Shown: piece after piece, positions 18,588-26,441 of the stretch
Layout of the letters: each line of letters opens with the position of its first letter
Numbering within the stretch: position 1 is the stretch's first letter
Assembly: GCA_022844345.1 (NCBI GenBank)
Contig: JALHLU010000006.1
Span: forward strand, 1-64,000
Direction of reading: 5' to 3'
DNA: 64,000 bases
Source of the DNA: Hyphomonadaceae bacterium
GTDB taxonomy: Bacteria; Pseudomonadota; Alphaproteobacteria; Caulobacterales; Hyphomonadaceae
Made by a program: the position numbers and the translations under genes
The notes under the pieces: generated by a model
The model's input: the letters and a program-made list of their open reading frames with translations, nothing else
Database searches by the model: none
Told to the model about the DNA's origin: nothing

Positions 18588-19544
18588 ATGCGCGAAGTGA
18601 ATTTGGCGGGCGTCGATCTCAACCTTCTTCCGGCGCTCGAGGCGTTGCTGAAGAGGCGCAATGTCAGCGAGGCGGCGCGCGATGTCGGCCTGTCGCAGCC
18701 GGCGATGAGCCGGGCGCTGGCGCGGCTGCGGGACGTGCTGGGCGATCCGCTGCTGGTGCGGACGGCAGGCGGCTATGCGCTGAGTTCGCGCGCGCAGACG
18801 TTACATGCACAGCTGGCGACGGCGCTGGACCAGGTGAAGGCGGTGTTTCGCGATCCCGGGTTCGACCCGGCGCGGACGGAGCGCACGGTGCGCATCGTGG
18901 GTCTCGACACGCACACCATCCTGATGGGGCCTGTCGTGATGGCGCGGCTGGCGAAGGAGGCGCCCGGGATCGATGTCCGCTTCGAGGGGTATTCGGCCAA
19001 CATAGTCGAGCGGATGTCGACGGGTCAGCTGGATCTTGTGTTCGCGCAGGCGACGACGCCGCTGCCGCCGGGAGCGCGCAGCGAGTTCCTGGTGAAGGAC
19101 AGGCTGGCGCTTGTGCTGCGGGCGGGACATCCGCTGGCGAAGCGAAAGTGGACGATCGAGGACTATGGCCGCGTGAGCCATGTCGGGATTTCGATCTTCG
19201 GCGATGCCGGTTCGGAGCTGGACGCCCAGCTGGCGCCGGCGGGCGTGAAGCGGCGCGTTGCGCTGGTGACGCCGCACTTCATGGCGGCCCTGGCGACCGT
19301 CGCGGGGACCGACATGGCGACGACGGTGGGCCGGTCATTCGCAACCCGCTTTGCCGGGCCATTTGGCCTCATCCTGAAGGAACCGCCGCTTCCGCGGACC
19401 GATCTCGATCTGACAGTGGTGTGGAGCGAGGTGCGGTCGGCTGATCCCGTGCTGGCCTGGATGCGCAAGGTGATCGGCGAGGTGGCGCGGGAGACGATGG
19501 CGGCCGAACCGGTTCGGGTTTCCCGCGCACGCGAAAGGGACTAA
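18588..19544 (+). CDS. LysR-family transcriptional regulator
   Basis: 318 residues. The N-terminal winged helix-turn-helix is clear: LNLLPALEALLKRRNVSEAARDVGLSQPAMSRALARLR, then GDPLLVRT. A periplasmic-binding-protein-like effector domain follows from about residue 95 and resembles the NodD/NahR side of the family. It probably controls the divergent reductase gene and itself through the shared 76-base spacer. The effector is unknown. It and the reductase gene interrupt the leuD-leuB order. Confidence 0.9.
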   Translation: MREVNLAGVDLNLLPALEALLKRRNVSEAARDVGLSQPAMSRALARLRDVLGDPLLVRTAGGYALSSRAQTLHAQLATALDQVKAVFRDPGFDPARTERTVRIVGLDTHTILMGPVVMARLAKEAPGIDVRFEGYSANIVERMSTGQLDLVFAQATTPLPPGARSEFLVKDRLALVLRAGHPLAKRKWTIEDYGRVSHVGISIFGDAGSELDAQLAPAGVKRRVALVTPHFMAALATVAGTDMATTVGRSFATRFAGPFGLILKEPPLPRTDLDLTVVWSEVRSADPVLAWMRKVIGEVARETMAAEPVRVSRARERD

Positions 19545-19568
19545 GACCCCCCTCGCAAAGCGAGACGG

Positions 19569-20660
19569 ATGACCACCATGGCGACCAAACAACAGACCCT
19601 CCTGCTGCTGCCCGGCGACGGGATCGGCCCGGAAGTGACCGAGGAAGCACGCCGCGTGGCGGCGCACGTGGCGCCGGACCTCCAGATGGAAGAGGCATTC
19701 TTCGGGGGCGTTTCATACGACAATTTCGGCACGCCGCTGACCGACGCGGTGATGGAGCGCGCGCACAAGGTGGATGCGATCCTGATGGGCGCCGTAGGCG
19801 GGCCGCAGTGGGACAATGTTCCGCGCGACAAGCGGCCGGAGGCGGCCCTGCTTCGCATCCGCAAGGAACTGGACGTTTACGCCAACCTGCGGCCGGCGTT
19901 CTGCTTCCCTGCCCTCGCAGGGGCATCGGCGCTGAAGCCCGAGCTGGTCGAGGGCCTCGACATCATGATCGTACGCGAGCTGACCTCGGGCGTATACTTC
20001 GGGCAGCCGAAGATGATTGAGACGCTTCCCAACGGCGAGCGGCGCGGGGTCGATACACAGAGCTATACGACATCCGAGATCCGCCGCGTGGCGGCGCGCG
20101 CGCTTGAACTAGCGCGCGGGCGCACGGGACGAACGGGCAAGTTCCCGGGCGTACTTAGCTGCGAGAAGTCCAACGTGATGGATTCAGGCCTGTTGTGGCG
20201 CGAGGAAGTGTCCAGGCTTCACAAGGAGCAGTACAGCGATGTGAAACTGGACCACATGCTGGCCGATGCGGCGGCGATGCATCTGGTGAAGGCGCCCAAG
20301 GACATCAACGTGCTGCTGGCCGACAACCTGTTCGGCGACATTCTTTCGGATGAAGCCTCGATGCTCACGGGCTCGATCGGCATGTTGCCGTCGGCCTCCC
20401 TGGGTGAGCCGGGCGTGCCGGGCCTATATGAGCCGGTGCACGGATCGGCGCCCGATATCGCCGGCAAGGGCATCGCCAATCCCATCGCGGCGATCCTGTC
20501 GCTGGAGATGGTGATGCGCTGGAGCCTTGGGCGCGCAGATGTTGCCGACCGCATCTTCGCAGCCGTGGGCAAGGCGCTGGAGGGCGGCGCGCGAACGGCC
20601 GATCTCGGCGGTTCGATGAGCACGCGCCAGATGGCGGATGCGATCCTGAAGCATCTCTAG
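19569..20660 (+). CDS. leuB: 3-isopropylmalate dehydrogenase
   Basis: 363 residues. GDGIGPEV near the N terminus, GAVGGPQWD, RIRKELDVYANLRP, RELTSGVYFG, and NLFGDILSDEASMLTGSIGMLPSASLG are diagnostic. The catalytic Lys is kept in EKSNVMDSG and the metal-binding Asp in HMLADAAAM and the GDILSDEA block. It oxidises 3-isopropylmalate to 2-oxoisocaproate with NAD. A second ATG at 19578 is an equal start option. It follows the LysR gene by 24 bases, so its promoter may lie within or before that gene. Confidence 0.95.
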   Translation: MTTMATKQQTLLLLPGDGIGPEVTEEARRVAAHVAPDLQMEEAFFGGVSYDNFGTPLTDAVMERAHKVDAILMGAVGGPQWDNVPRDKRPEAALLRIRKELDVYANLRPAFCFPALAGASALKPELVEGLDIMIVRELTSGVYFGQPKMIETLPNGERRGVDTQSYTTSEIRRVAARALELARGRTGRTGKFPGVLSCEKSNVMDSGLLWREEVSRLHKEQYSDVKLDHMLADAAAMHLVKAPKDINVLLADNLFGDILSDEASMLTGSIGMLPSASLGEPGVPGLYEPVHGSAPDIAGKGIANPIAAILSLEMVMRWSLGRADVADRIFAAVGKALEGGARTADLGGSMSTRQMADAILKHL

Positions 20661-20731
20661 ATTCCGGATCCGCAAGGCTTGCCCGACGGCATCACAGCGT
20701 CTAGAACATATCAAGAACATTGAGGGCGCTG

Positions 20732-21073
20732 ATGACACACCTGGAGATCGACTATGTGGAGCTTGCGAGCCGGGATATCGGCGCGACGAAAGCTTTTCTC
20801 ACGAAGGCGTTCGGCTGGACCTTCACGGACTATGGCCCGGAGTATCAGGCTTTCGCCAATGCTGGGATTGAAGGTGGCGTGTTTCAGAATGCTGAGGACG
20901 GGCTGAAGGCGCCGCTGGTGATCCTGAGGGCGGAGGATCTGGCCGAGGCGGAAAAAGCCGTGAAACTGGCAGGCGGGGTTATCACGCAGCCGCCGTTCAG
21001 TTTTCCGGGCGGACGGCGGTTCCATTTCCGCGAGCCGGGCGGCAATGAAATGGCTGTGTGGAGCGAGCGCTAG
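20732..21073 (+). CDS. Single-domain VOC (glyoxalase/bleomycin-resistance-like) protein
   Basis: 113 residues from ATG 20732, with GAGGG 7 bases upstream. YVELASRDIGATKAFLTKAFGWTFTDYG and GRRFHFREPGGNEMAVW are the two halves of a VOC module, including a C-terminal Glu-containing metal ligand strand. Substrate not known. It converges with the next gene. Confidence 0.8.
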   Translation: MTHLEIDYVELASRDIGATKAFLTKAFGWTFTDYGPEYQAFANAGIEGGVFQNAEDGLKAPLVILRAEDLAEAEKAVKLAGGVITQPPFSFPGGRRFHFREPGGNEMAVWSER

Positions 21074-21076
21074 ATA

Positions 21077-21454
21077 TTAGCTGTAGTCGCAGATGCGTGT
21101 GAGCTTGTCGCCTCGCGTCTCGAACAGGGTGGCGCCGCGGATCGAGACGTGTTCGCCGGGGCGCACATAGTTGCCAAGTTCGGCAGCAGCAACGCCGGAA
21201 AACACGGTTTCGGCCGCCGCCTTGTGGCCATCGACGAGAATGCTCACAACCTCGTGGCGGCGTTCGCGGAACGCGCGGGTCGTCGCCTCGATCACTTCGC
21301 GCATCTCGTCCTTGCCGTTCAACCTGAGGGCGCCGCCGGGATTGCTGATGGTTTCGAACACCACGTCATCGGAGCAGCATTCGAGCATGCCGTCGACGTC
21401 GTTTGCGTTGTAGTGCTCCACATAGCGCCGGACGATGGCGGCAATGTTGGACAT
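21077..21454 (-). CDS. SnoaL/NTF2-like protein
   Basis: 125 residues from ATG 21454, preceded by AGGAGAG. The start IAAIVRRYVEHYNANDVDGML and the DDVVFETI strand are typical of the NTF2-like/SnoaL cone fold, followed by strands ending in ETRGDKLTRICDY. Such small proteins act as isomerases, hydrolases or binding proteins; no activity can be assigned. It stands alone between leuB/VOC and the ASADH-like gene. Confidence 0.75.
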   Translation of the reverse strand: MSNIAAIVRRYVEHYNANDVDGMLECCSDDVVFETISNPGGALRLNGKDEMREVIEATTRAFRERRHEVVSILVDGHKAAAETVFSGVAAAELGNYVRPGEHVSIRGATLFETRGDKLTRICDYS

Positions 21455-21658
21455 GAGCTCTCCTGCGGGCGCGATTGTGCGCGTTGGTCGTCAGCATGCG
21501 GGGGCTGGCGCCGGACCGTCACGCCCATTAGACGCTACTGGCCCCCTCGCTCGAAGCGATTGCCGATACCATGCACGGCGCGGAGGGATACTGCGGCGAA
21601 GTAACCGCGAGAATGTGACGACATGACGACCGGCGCTCCGCCGGCAGGGAGTATTTCG

Positions 21659-22693
21659 ATGACCCCAAAGGTCGCAGTTCTGGGCGCAACCGGCATGGTT
21701 GGGCGCGAAATCCTGAACATCCTGGCTGAGCGCGGTGTTCCCGTCGCCGACGTTACGGCGCTGGCCTCGCGCAAGATGATGGGCGCGGAGGTGAGCTATG
21801 GCGATGCGACACTGAAGGCGAAGGACGTCGACGAATTCGATTTCACCAAGGTGCAGGTGTGCATCATGGCGACGGGAGACGCGCCCGCGCGCAAATACGG
21901 CAACGCCATTTCGGCCACGGGCTGCATTGTGATCGACACCTCCCGCGCCTTCCGCATGGACCCGCAGACGCCGCTCGTGGTGCCCGAGGTGAACGCTGAC
22001 GCGATCGAGGGGTACACCAAGCGCAACATCATCGCCGTGCCCGATGGTGCGACAGCGCAGCTGGTGCGCGTACTTAAGCCGCTTCATGAGGCGGCGGGCG
22101 TCGCGCGCGTGGTGGTCGCGACCTATCAATCTGTTTCCGGCGAGGGCCAGCGCGCCATCGATGAGTTGTGGACACAGACCAAGGGCATCTATGTGAACCA
22201 GAGCCCTGAGCCAAAGGAATTTCCGCGCCAGATCGCCTTCAACGTCATCCCCTCCATCGACGAAGTGATGGACGACGGCTTCACGGAAGAAGAATGGCGG
22301 ATGGCCGCAGAGACCCGCAAGATCATCGATAACGACATACAGGTGGTGGCGACATGCGTTCGCGTGCCCACCTTTGTCAGCGTCGGCGAGGCTGTGCACA
22401 TTGAACTGGCGGAGCGCCTGCCAGCCGCCGAGGCCCGTACCGTGCTGCGTGAGGCGCCGGGGCTGTTGCTGATCGACCGCCGCGAGGAGGAGGACGGCTA
22501 CGAAACGCCGATCGGCGCAGTGGGTGAATGGGCGACCTATGTCTGCCGCGTGCGGGACGATCCGACGGTCGAGAACGGCCTGGCGATGTGGATCGTCGCC
22601 GACGACCTGCGCAACGGGGCGGCGATGCTGGCTGTGCAGTGCCTTGAACTGCTGGTGAACCGGGGTGTCTTCTCGAAAGCTCTACCAGCCTAG
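21659..22693 (+). CDS. Aspartate-semialdehyde dehydrogenase homologue lacking catalytic Cys and His
   Basis: 344 residues from ATG 21659, full length for ASADH and closely family-like: VAVLGATGMVGREILNIL (NADP site), ALASRKMMG, VVVATYQSVSG, QIAFNVIP, and DDGFTEEEWRM. But the active-site motif NPNCST reads VPDGAT, with Gly130 (GGT, 22046-22048) in place of the catalytic Cys. The region FVGHSEA reads FVSVGEA, placing Val242 (GTC, 22382-22384) at the general-base His. It should not make aspartate semialdehyde. It may be a Usg-like regulatory or structural paralogue. The frame is intact and conserved elsewhere, so it is not a decayed pseudogene. Confidence 0.85.
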   Translation: MTPKVAVLGATGMVGREILNILAERGVPVADVTALASRKMMGAEVSYGDATLKAKDVDEFDFTKVQVCIMATGDAPARKYGNAISATGCIVIDTSRAFRMDPQTPLVVPEVNADAIEGYTKRNIIAVPDGATAQLVRVLKPLHEAAGVARVVVATYQSVSGEGQRAIDELWTQTKGIYVNQSPEPKEFPRQIAFNVIPSIDEVMDDGFTEEEWRMAAETRKIIDNDIQVVATCVRVPTFVSVGEAVHIELAERLPAAEARTVLREAPGLLLIDRREEEDGYETPIGAVGEWATYVCRVRDDPTVENGLAMWIVADDLRNGAAMLAVQCLELLVNRGVFSKALPA

Positions 22694-22705
22694 GAGAAAA
22701 TCTCC

Positions 22706-22737
22706 GGGCCGGTTGAGAAACTATCGCTGGCCGGCCC
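22706..22737. other. Inverted repeat after the ASADH-like gene
   Basis: GGGCCGG (22706-22712) and CCGGCCC (22731-22737) can form a 7-bp stem with an 18-base loop, 13 bases after the stop codon. No T run follows. Possible transcript-end hairpin. Confidence 0.35.
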
Positions 22738-22774
22738 GGTTACACCGCCGGGCGAACGGGCCTATGTAGCCCGC

Positions 22775-23668
22775 ATGCCGAAGGATGCCGAAATTCGCAG
22801 CGGCCTGTTCGCCGCTACGGCCGCTTACGGCCTGTGGGGCTTCCTGCCCCTCTATTTCCAGTTGCTGGGAGACATGCCGCCGCTTGTGATCCTGGCGCAT
22901 CGCATCGTCTGGTCCGTGCCGACCGCGCTGATCCTGGTGCTGGCCGCGGGCAAGGGGGCGGAGTTCTCGGGCCTCCTGCGGCGGCCGCAGATGTTGCTGA
23001 CGCTCCTGGCCTCGAGCCTCGCCATTGCGACCAACTGGACGATCTACATCTGGGCGGTGACGAATGACCGGATCCTGGAAGGCAGCCTCGGCTATTACAT
23101 CAACCCGCTGATCGCGTTCCTGTTCGCCGCGATGTTCTTTGGCGAGCGGTTCAGGCCGCTGCAACTCGTGGCCATAGGGGTGGCCGCCATGGGCGTGGTG
23201 AACCAGACGTTGGTGGTGGGCGCGTTCCCGTGGGTGTCGCTGTCGCTTGCCCTGTCGTTCGCGATCTATGGCGCGATCCGCAAGACGACGGCGGTGGACA
23301 GCCGCGTAGGCTTCGGCGCAGAGGCGCTGCTTCTGGCGCCGGCCGCCCTGCTCTATCTCGGCTTCTTCCTGCCTGAGGGCATTGAGGCGTTCGGCTCAGG
23401 CGATCCCGGGCTGATCGCGTTGCTGGTGCTGGCGGGGCCACTGACGGCCACGCCGCTGATCCTGTTCGCGATCGGCGCGCGGCGGCTGCGCCTGTCGACT
23501 ATCGGCATCCTGCAATACATCGCGCCTAGCGTTCAGTTCGCCATCGGGCTGGCAATGGGGGAGGCCTTCACCATGGGGCATGCCGTGACCTTCGGCCTGA
23601 TCTGGACCGGCGTGGTGCTGTTCACCCTGTCGGGCCGCCAGCCTCGCATGGCCGCAGCCGCAGACTGA
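22775..23668 (+). CDS. rarD: RarD-type EamA-family permease
   Basis: 297 residues with about ten transmembrane helices in two EamA repeats. RarD signatures: GLFAATAAYGLWGFLPLYFQLL, AHRIVWSVP, NWTIYIWAVTNDRILEGSLGYYINPL, and LQYIAPSVQF. Inner-membrane transporter of the drug/metabolite superfamily; substrate unknown (historically linked to chloramphenicol sensitivity). The ribosome site before ATG 22775 is weak. No obvious partner gene. Confidence 0.9.
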   Translation: MPKDAEIRSGLFAATAAYGLWGFLPLYFQLLGDMPPLVILAHRIVWSVPTALILVLAAGKGAEFSGLLRRPQMLLTLLASSLAIATNWTIYIWAVTNDRILEGSLGYYINPLIAFLFAAMFFGERFRPLQLVAIGVAAMGVVNQTLVVGAFPWVSLSLALSFAIYGAIRKTTAVDSRVGFGAEALLLAPAALLYLGFFLPEGIEAFGSGDPGLIALLVLAGPLTATPLILFAIGARRLRLSTIGILQYIAPSVQFAIGLAMGEAFTMGHAVTFGLIWTGVVLFTLSGRQPRMAAAAD

Positions 23669-23670
23669 AA

Positions 23671-23704
23671 AAATTAGCCCCGCAACGAATGAACGTGCGG
23701 GGCT
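23671..23704. terminator. Hairpin terminator after rarD
   Basis: AGCCCCGCA (23676-23684) pairs with TGCGGGGCT (23696-23704), just after the rarD stop. A run of six A precedes the stem, so the minus strand reads as a stem followed by T6 while the plus strand lacks a U tract. Confidence 0.6.
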
Positions 23705-24007
23705 CTGAGGTTTGCCATGCGAAGTCGCGAAGAGCGATTTCGCAGTTCAATCCGCAAGCCGCGCGCCGCGCGAGCAAGCCATTGTTTACCGAGACTTCCC
23801 AATGTTTTCGTGGCGACGGCCCAAACCGGGAAGGGTTGTCTTAAGGAATCTGCCCGAGAATTGGACAGTGTGAGATTCACCTGTGTTTTTCCCTCGTTCG
23901 GAAAAATGCGGGGTTGGGGAATAACACGCGGGAAACCTTGCGTGTGATCTACAGCGGCGGCCGCGCCGCGGGGGCATTGAGTAGATTTGCGAGGTTGAGG
24001 GCAGGAT
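23705..24007. other. 303-base non-coding region with a small hairpin
   Basis: No convincing gene; one 76-codon frame (23717-23947) looks random. GCGAAGTCGC (23719-23728) and GCGATTTCGC (23734-23743) pair over 10 bp with one G-U pair. Repeats CACGC/GCGTG lie near 23928-23945. The region is the likely promoter and leader of the Hpt-like gene; a small RNA is possible but unsupported. Confidence 0.4.
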
Positions 24008-24394
24008 ATGAGCGCAGCTATTGATCCCACCGAGTCACCCGAATGGGAGGCCGCCCGCCTTGAATGGTGGCAGCAAACCAAGGGCGAACTCGAGCGACTT
24101 CAGCAGGCCGTAAACGGGGCAACTCCGGGATCGCTGCAGCTTGAGACAATCTACGCGCCGATGCACGATATGGCCGGACTTGCCGGCGTCCTTGGCTATC
24201 CACTGCTGGGCAAGATCGCGCGCGGACTTATCGAGACGCTGCGTAAGGGCGCAAATCCACTGGATGACAGGATGCTGATGGTCGCCAAAGCGCACCTGGC
24301 GGCTCTGGTCGCCCTGCACGCCAAGGATGTGCGTGGCGAAGGCGGCCCGGCCGGTGTCGCCGTGATGGCCAAGCTGGCGTCGATCCACGCCTGA
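24008..24394 (+). CDS. Hpt-like histidine phosphotransfer protein
   Basis: 128 residues, soluble and helical. MHDMAGLAGVLGYPLLGKIARGLIETL around 52-78 matches the Hpt helix motif of short alphaproteobacterial phosphorelay proteins (HDxxGxxxxxGYPL), with His53 as the candidate phosphoacceptor. Such proteins shuttle phosphate between histidine kinases and response regulators. No kinase or receiver gene is next to it. The Hpt consensus Lys/Gly after His is weak (HDMAG instead of HDMKG), so phosphotransfer activity is an inference. Confidence 0.6.
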   Translation: MSAAIDPTESPEWEAARLEWWQQTKGELERLQQAVNGATPGSLQLETIYAPMHDMAGLAGVLGYPLLGKIARGLIETLRKGANPLDDRMLMVAKAHLAALVALHAKDVRGEGGPAGVAVMAKLASIHA

Positions 24395-24501
24395 TCGCGC
24401 TACGCCGGCAAGCCTCACCGGGGCGCCCCTTGCCCCGACAGCAAAACGTCGTAATGCCAGAAGCTCGTTTCCCACGCGACGCATGGGGGCAGAGGCGTGG
24501 C

Positions 24502-25221
24502 ATGACGAGTCCGACGTATTTCGCAATCGGCGACATTCATGGCGAGTCACGCAAGCTCGCCGAGCTTCACGCAGCCATACTCGATCGCATCGCATTCGAC
24601 GGGGGCCCAGCCCGCATCGTGCATCTTGGCGACTACGTTGACCGTGGCCCAGACTCCAAGGGCGTCATCGAGCGCGTGATGGCGCTGGAGGCGCGGTTCG
24701 CCGACGACCCAATAGTGAGCGTGATCTCATTGATGGGCAACCATGAGCAGATGATCCTCGACGCCTTCGATGGCGACGGCGATGTCGGCAGCTGGTGGTC
24801 ACAAGGCGGGGCTGAAGCGGCCGACAGCTATGTCGGAAAATCGGGCGAGGCCGGTGCAAACTGGCGCGACTACATTCCGCCGGAGCACATCGGCTGGCTG
24901 CGAGGCCTGGGCGCGATCCATCACGACGCCGAGCGAAAGTTGGCGTTCGTTCACGCGGGGATCGAACCGGCGACCTTTCCAGACTGTCCCGACACCGTCC
25001 GTCTCTGGACGCGTTCGCATCGTTTCTTCGAGCATGCCAACTGGCCCGATCGCAAGGAGCTGGCTGGCCTGTTGGTGGTACACGGCCACACGCCGCGCAG
25101 TTTTCAGCCAGAGAGTTTTCCACATCGCATCAATGTCGACACGGGAGCATGCTTTGGCGGGCCGCTCACAGCCGTGATGCTGAAAGAGGGCGCCGCGCCG
25201 GAGTTTCTGCGCGCGACCTAG
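24502..25221 (+). CDS. PPP-family metallophosphatase (serine/threonine phosphatase-like)
   Basis: 239 residues from ATG 24502 with AGAGG upstream. The calcineurin-type motifs are all present: GDIHG at about 9-13, GDYVDRGPDS near 43-52, GNHE near 78-81, then FVHAG and VHGHTP with the metal-binding histidines. Two divalent metals catalyse phosphoester hydrolysis in the cytoplasm. It follows the Hpt-like gene by 107 bases. The last 4 bases overlap the stop of the convergent hydrolase. Confidence 0.9.
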   Translation: MTSPTYFAIGDIHGESRKLAELHAAILDRIAFDGGPARIVHLGDYVDRGPDSKGVIERVMALEARFADDPIVSVISLMGNHEQMILDAFDGDGDVGSWWSQGGAEAADSYVGKSGEAGANWRDYIPPEHIGWLRGLGAIHHDAERKLAFVHAGIEPATFPDCPDTVRLWTRSHRFFEHANWPDRKELAGLLVVHGHTPRSFQPESFPHRINVDTGACFGGPLTAVMLKEGAAPEFLRAT

Positions 25222-26333
25222 AGACAGGCGTAAAGTGCATCAATGATGCGCGAGCGGCGCGCATCCTCAAGCAGGTGCGTGCCCTGGCGGTTCATGATGT
25301 AGGCGCCGGCAAGGCCGTTGCCGGGATCGCCGAAGGCGCCGGAACCGCCCCAACCCGAATGACACAACGTGGCGGGATTGGGCCCGTAGATTAGCGGCAA
25401 GTTGCGCATGACGCCTGCGCCGAAGGCGACACGACCTGGCAACACGCGATCCTCGCCGCTGACACGCTCGCGCGTGAGTTCGTCCCAGGTGACCGGAGCG
25501 AAAATGCGCGCATCACCTATGCGGCCCTTTTGAGCAAATGCGCTGTAGAGCCGCGCCATGGCGACAGCCGTGCCGTGTCCATTGGCCGAGGGGATTTCCG
25601 CCTTGCGCCATTCGGCAGAACCGCGCGGGGCTGCGGCCCAGGGCGTAAGAAAGGCGGCGCGGGTTTCGGCGTTGTGGTGGGGGAATTCGGCGGCGGCTTT
25701 CGGCTTCAGGAGTTCGGCGACGCGGCCGTGCTCACTTTCGGGCAGGCCGATCCAGAAATCGATGTCGAGCGGGACACAGACATCCTCGCGCAGGATTCGC
25801 CCCAGCGATCGCGTCGAAACCCGGCGCACAAGTTCGGCGGCGATATAGCCCCAGGTGAGCGGATGGTAGCCCGAGCCCTCGCCCCTGCCCCACATGGGCG
25901 GGAGCGTCGCAAGCTCGGCGGCCAGCGCGGGCGGATCGAGCCAGAGGGTGGGGTCGATGGGGTCGGGAAATCCCGGCAGGCCGCCCTGGTGCGAGAGCGC
26001 CTCTGCCACCGTGATGGCAGCTTTGCCGTTCGCCGCGAATTCGGGCCAGTAGTTGGCCACAGGCGCGTCATAGTCCAGCCCGCCACGCTCGACGAGGCGG
26101 GCGACGATCAGGGCGGCAACCGGCTTCGTGGCCGAATAGACCGGGCAGAGCGTGAGCTCGTTCCAGGCCTGCGCGCCGGCGCGATCAGCATAGCCGCCGC
26201 GCAGATCGACGATGAGTTCATCGCCAAGCCAGGCGGCAAAGCTTGCGCCATGCTCCAGCCCATCGGAGAAATTTTGGTCGAACGCCTCGCGAACCCGCTC
26301 GAAGCCTGCCGCTGTAAATCCAGTCGTGTTCAT
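25218..26333 (-). CDS. EstB-like serine hydrolase (beta-lactamase fold)
   Basis: 371 residues without a signal peptide, hence probably cytoplasmic, unlike the two exported relatives near 5.5-8 kb. Catalytic SxxK is Ser67-A-T-Lys70 and the Tyr is 156 in GYHPLTWG. The ending CHSGWGGSGAFGDP carries the HxG-type third motif, replacing KTG, as in family VIII esterases. Predicted esterase; substrate unknown. Confidence 0.88.
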   Translation of the reverse strand: MNTTGFTAAGFERVREAFDQNFSDGLEHGASFAAWLGDELIVDLRGGYADRAGAQAWNELTLCPVYSATKPVAALIVARLVERGGLDYDAPVANYWPEFAANGKAAITVAEALSHQGGLPGFPDPIDPTLWLDPPALAAELATLPPMWGRGEGSGYHPLTWGYIAAELVRRVSTRSLGRILREDVCVPLDIDFWIGLPESEHGRVAELLKPKAAAEFPHHNAETRAAFLTPWAAAPRGSAEWRKAEIPSANGHGTAVAMARLYSAFAQKGRIGDARIFAPVTWDELTRERVSGEDRVLPGRVAFGAGVMRNLPLIYGPNPATLCHSGWGGSGAFGDPGNGLAGAYIMNRQGTHLLEDARRSRIIDALYACL

Positions 26334-26441
26334 GCCCGCAGGGAGCGCGAGGAAGGCTTCGCGTCAAGTGGCGGGCCACGCGTCTTTCGCTTGTCGCGCT
26401 GCTCGCCTAAGGTCGAGATATTGCGTTCAGGGGAGGACACA

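Noticed and set aside
23717-23947. 76-codon frame in the rarD-Hpt gap
   Set aside because: No ribosome site and no family-like pattern.
25530-26441. Upstream extension of the SH3-NlpC frame
   Set aside because: Opposite the EstB-like hydrolase; a strong ribosome site marks ATG 26442 as the start.
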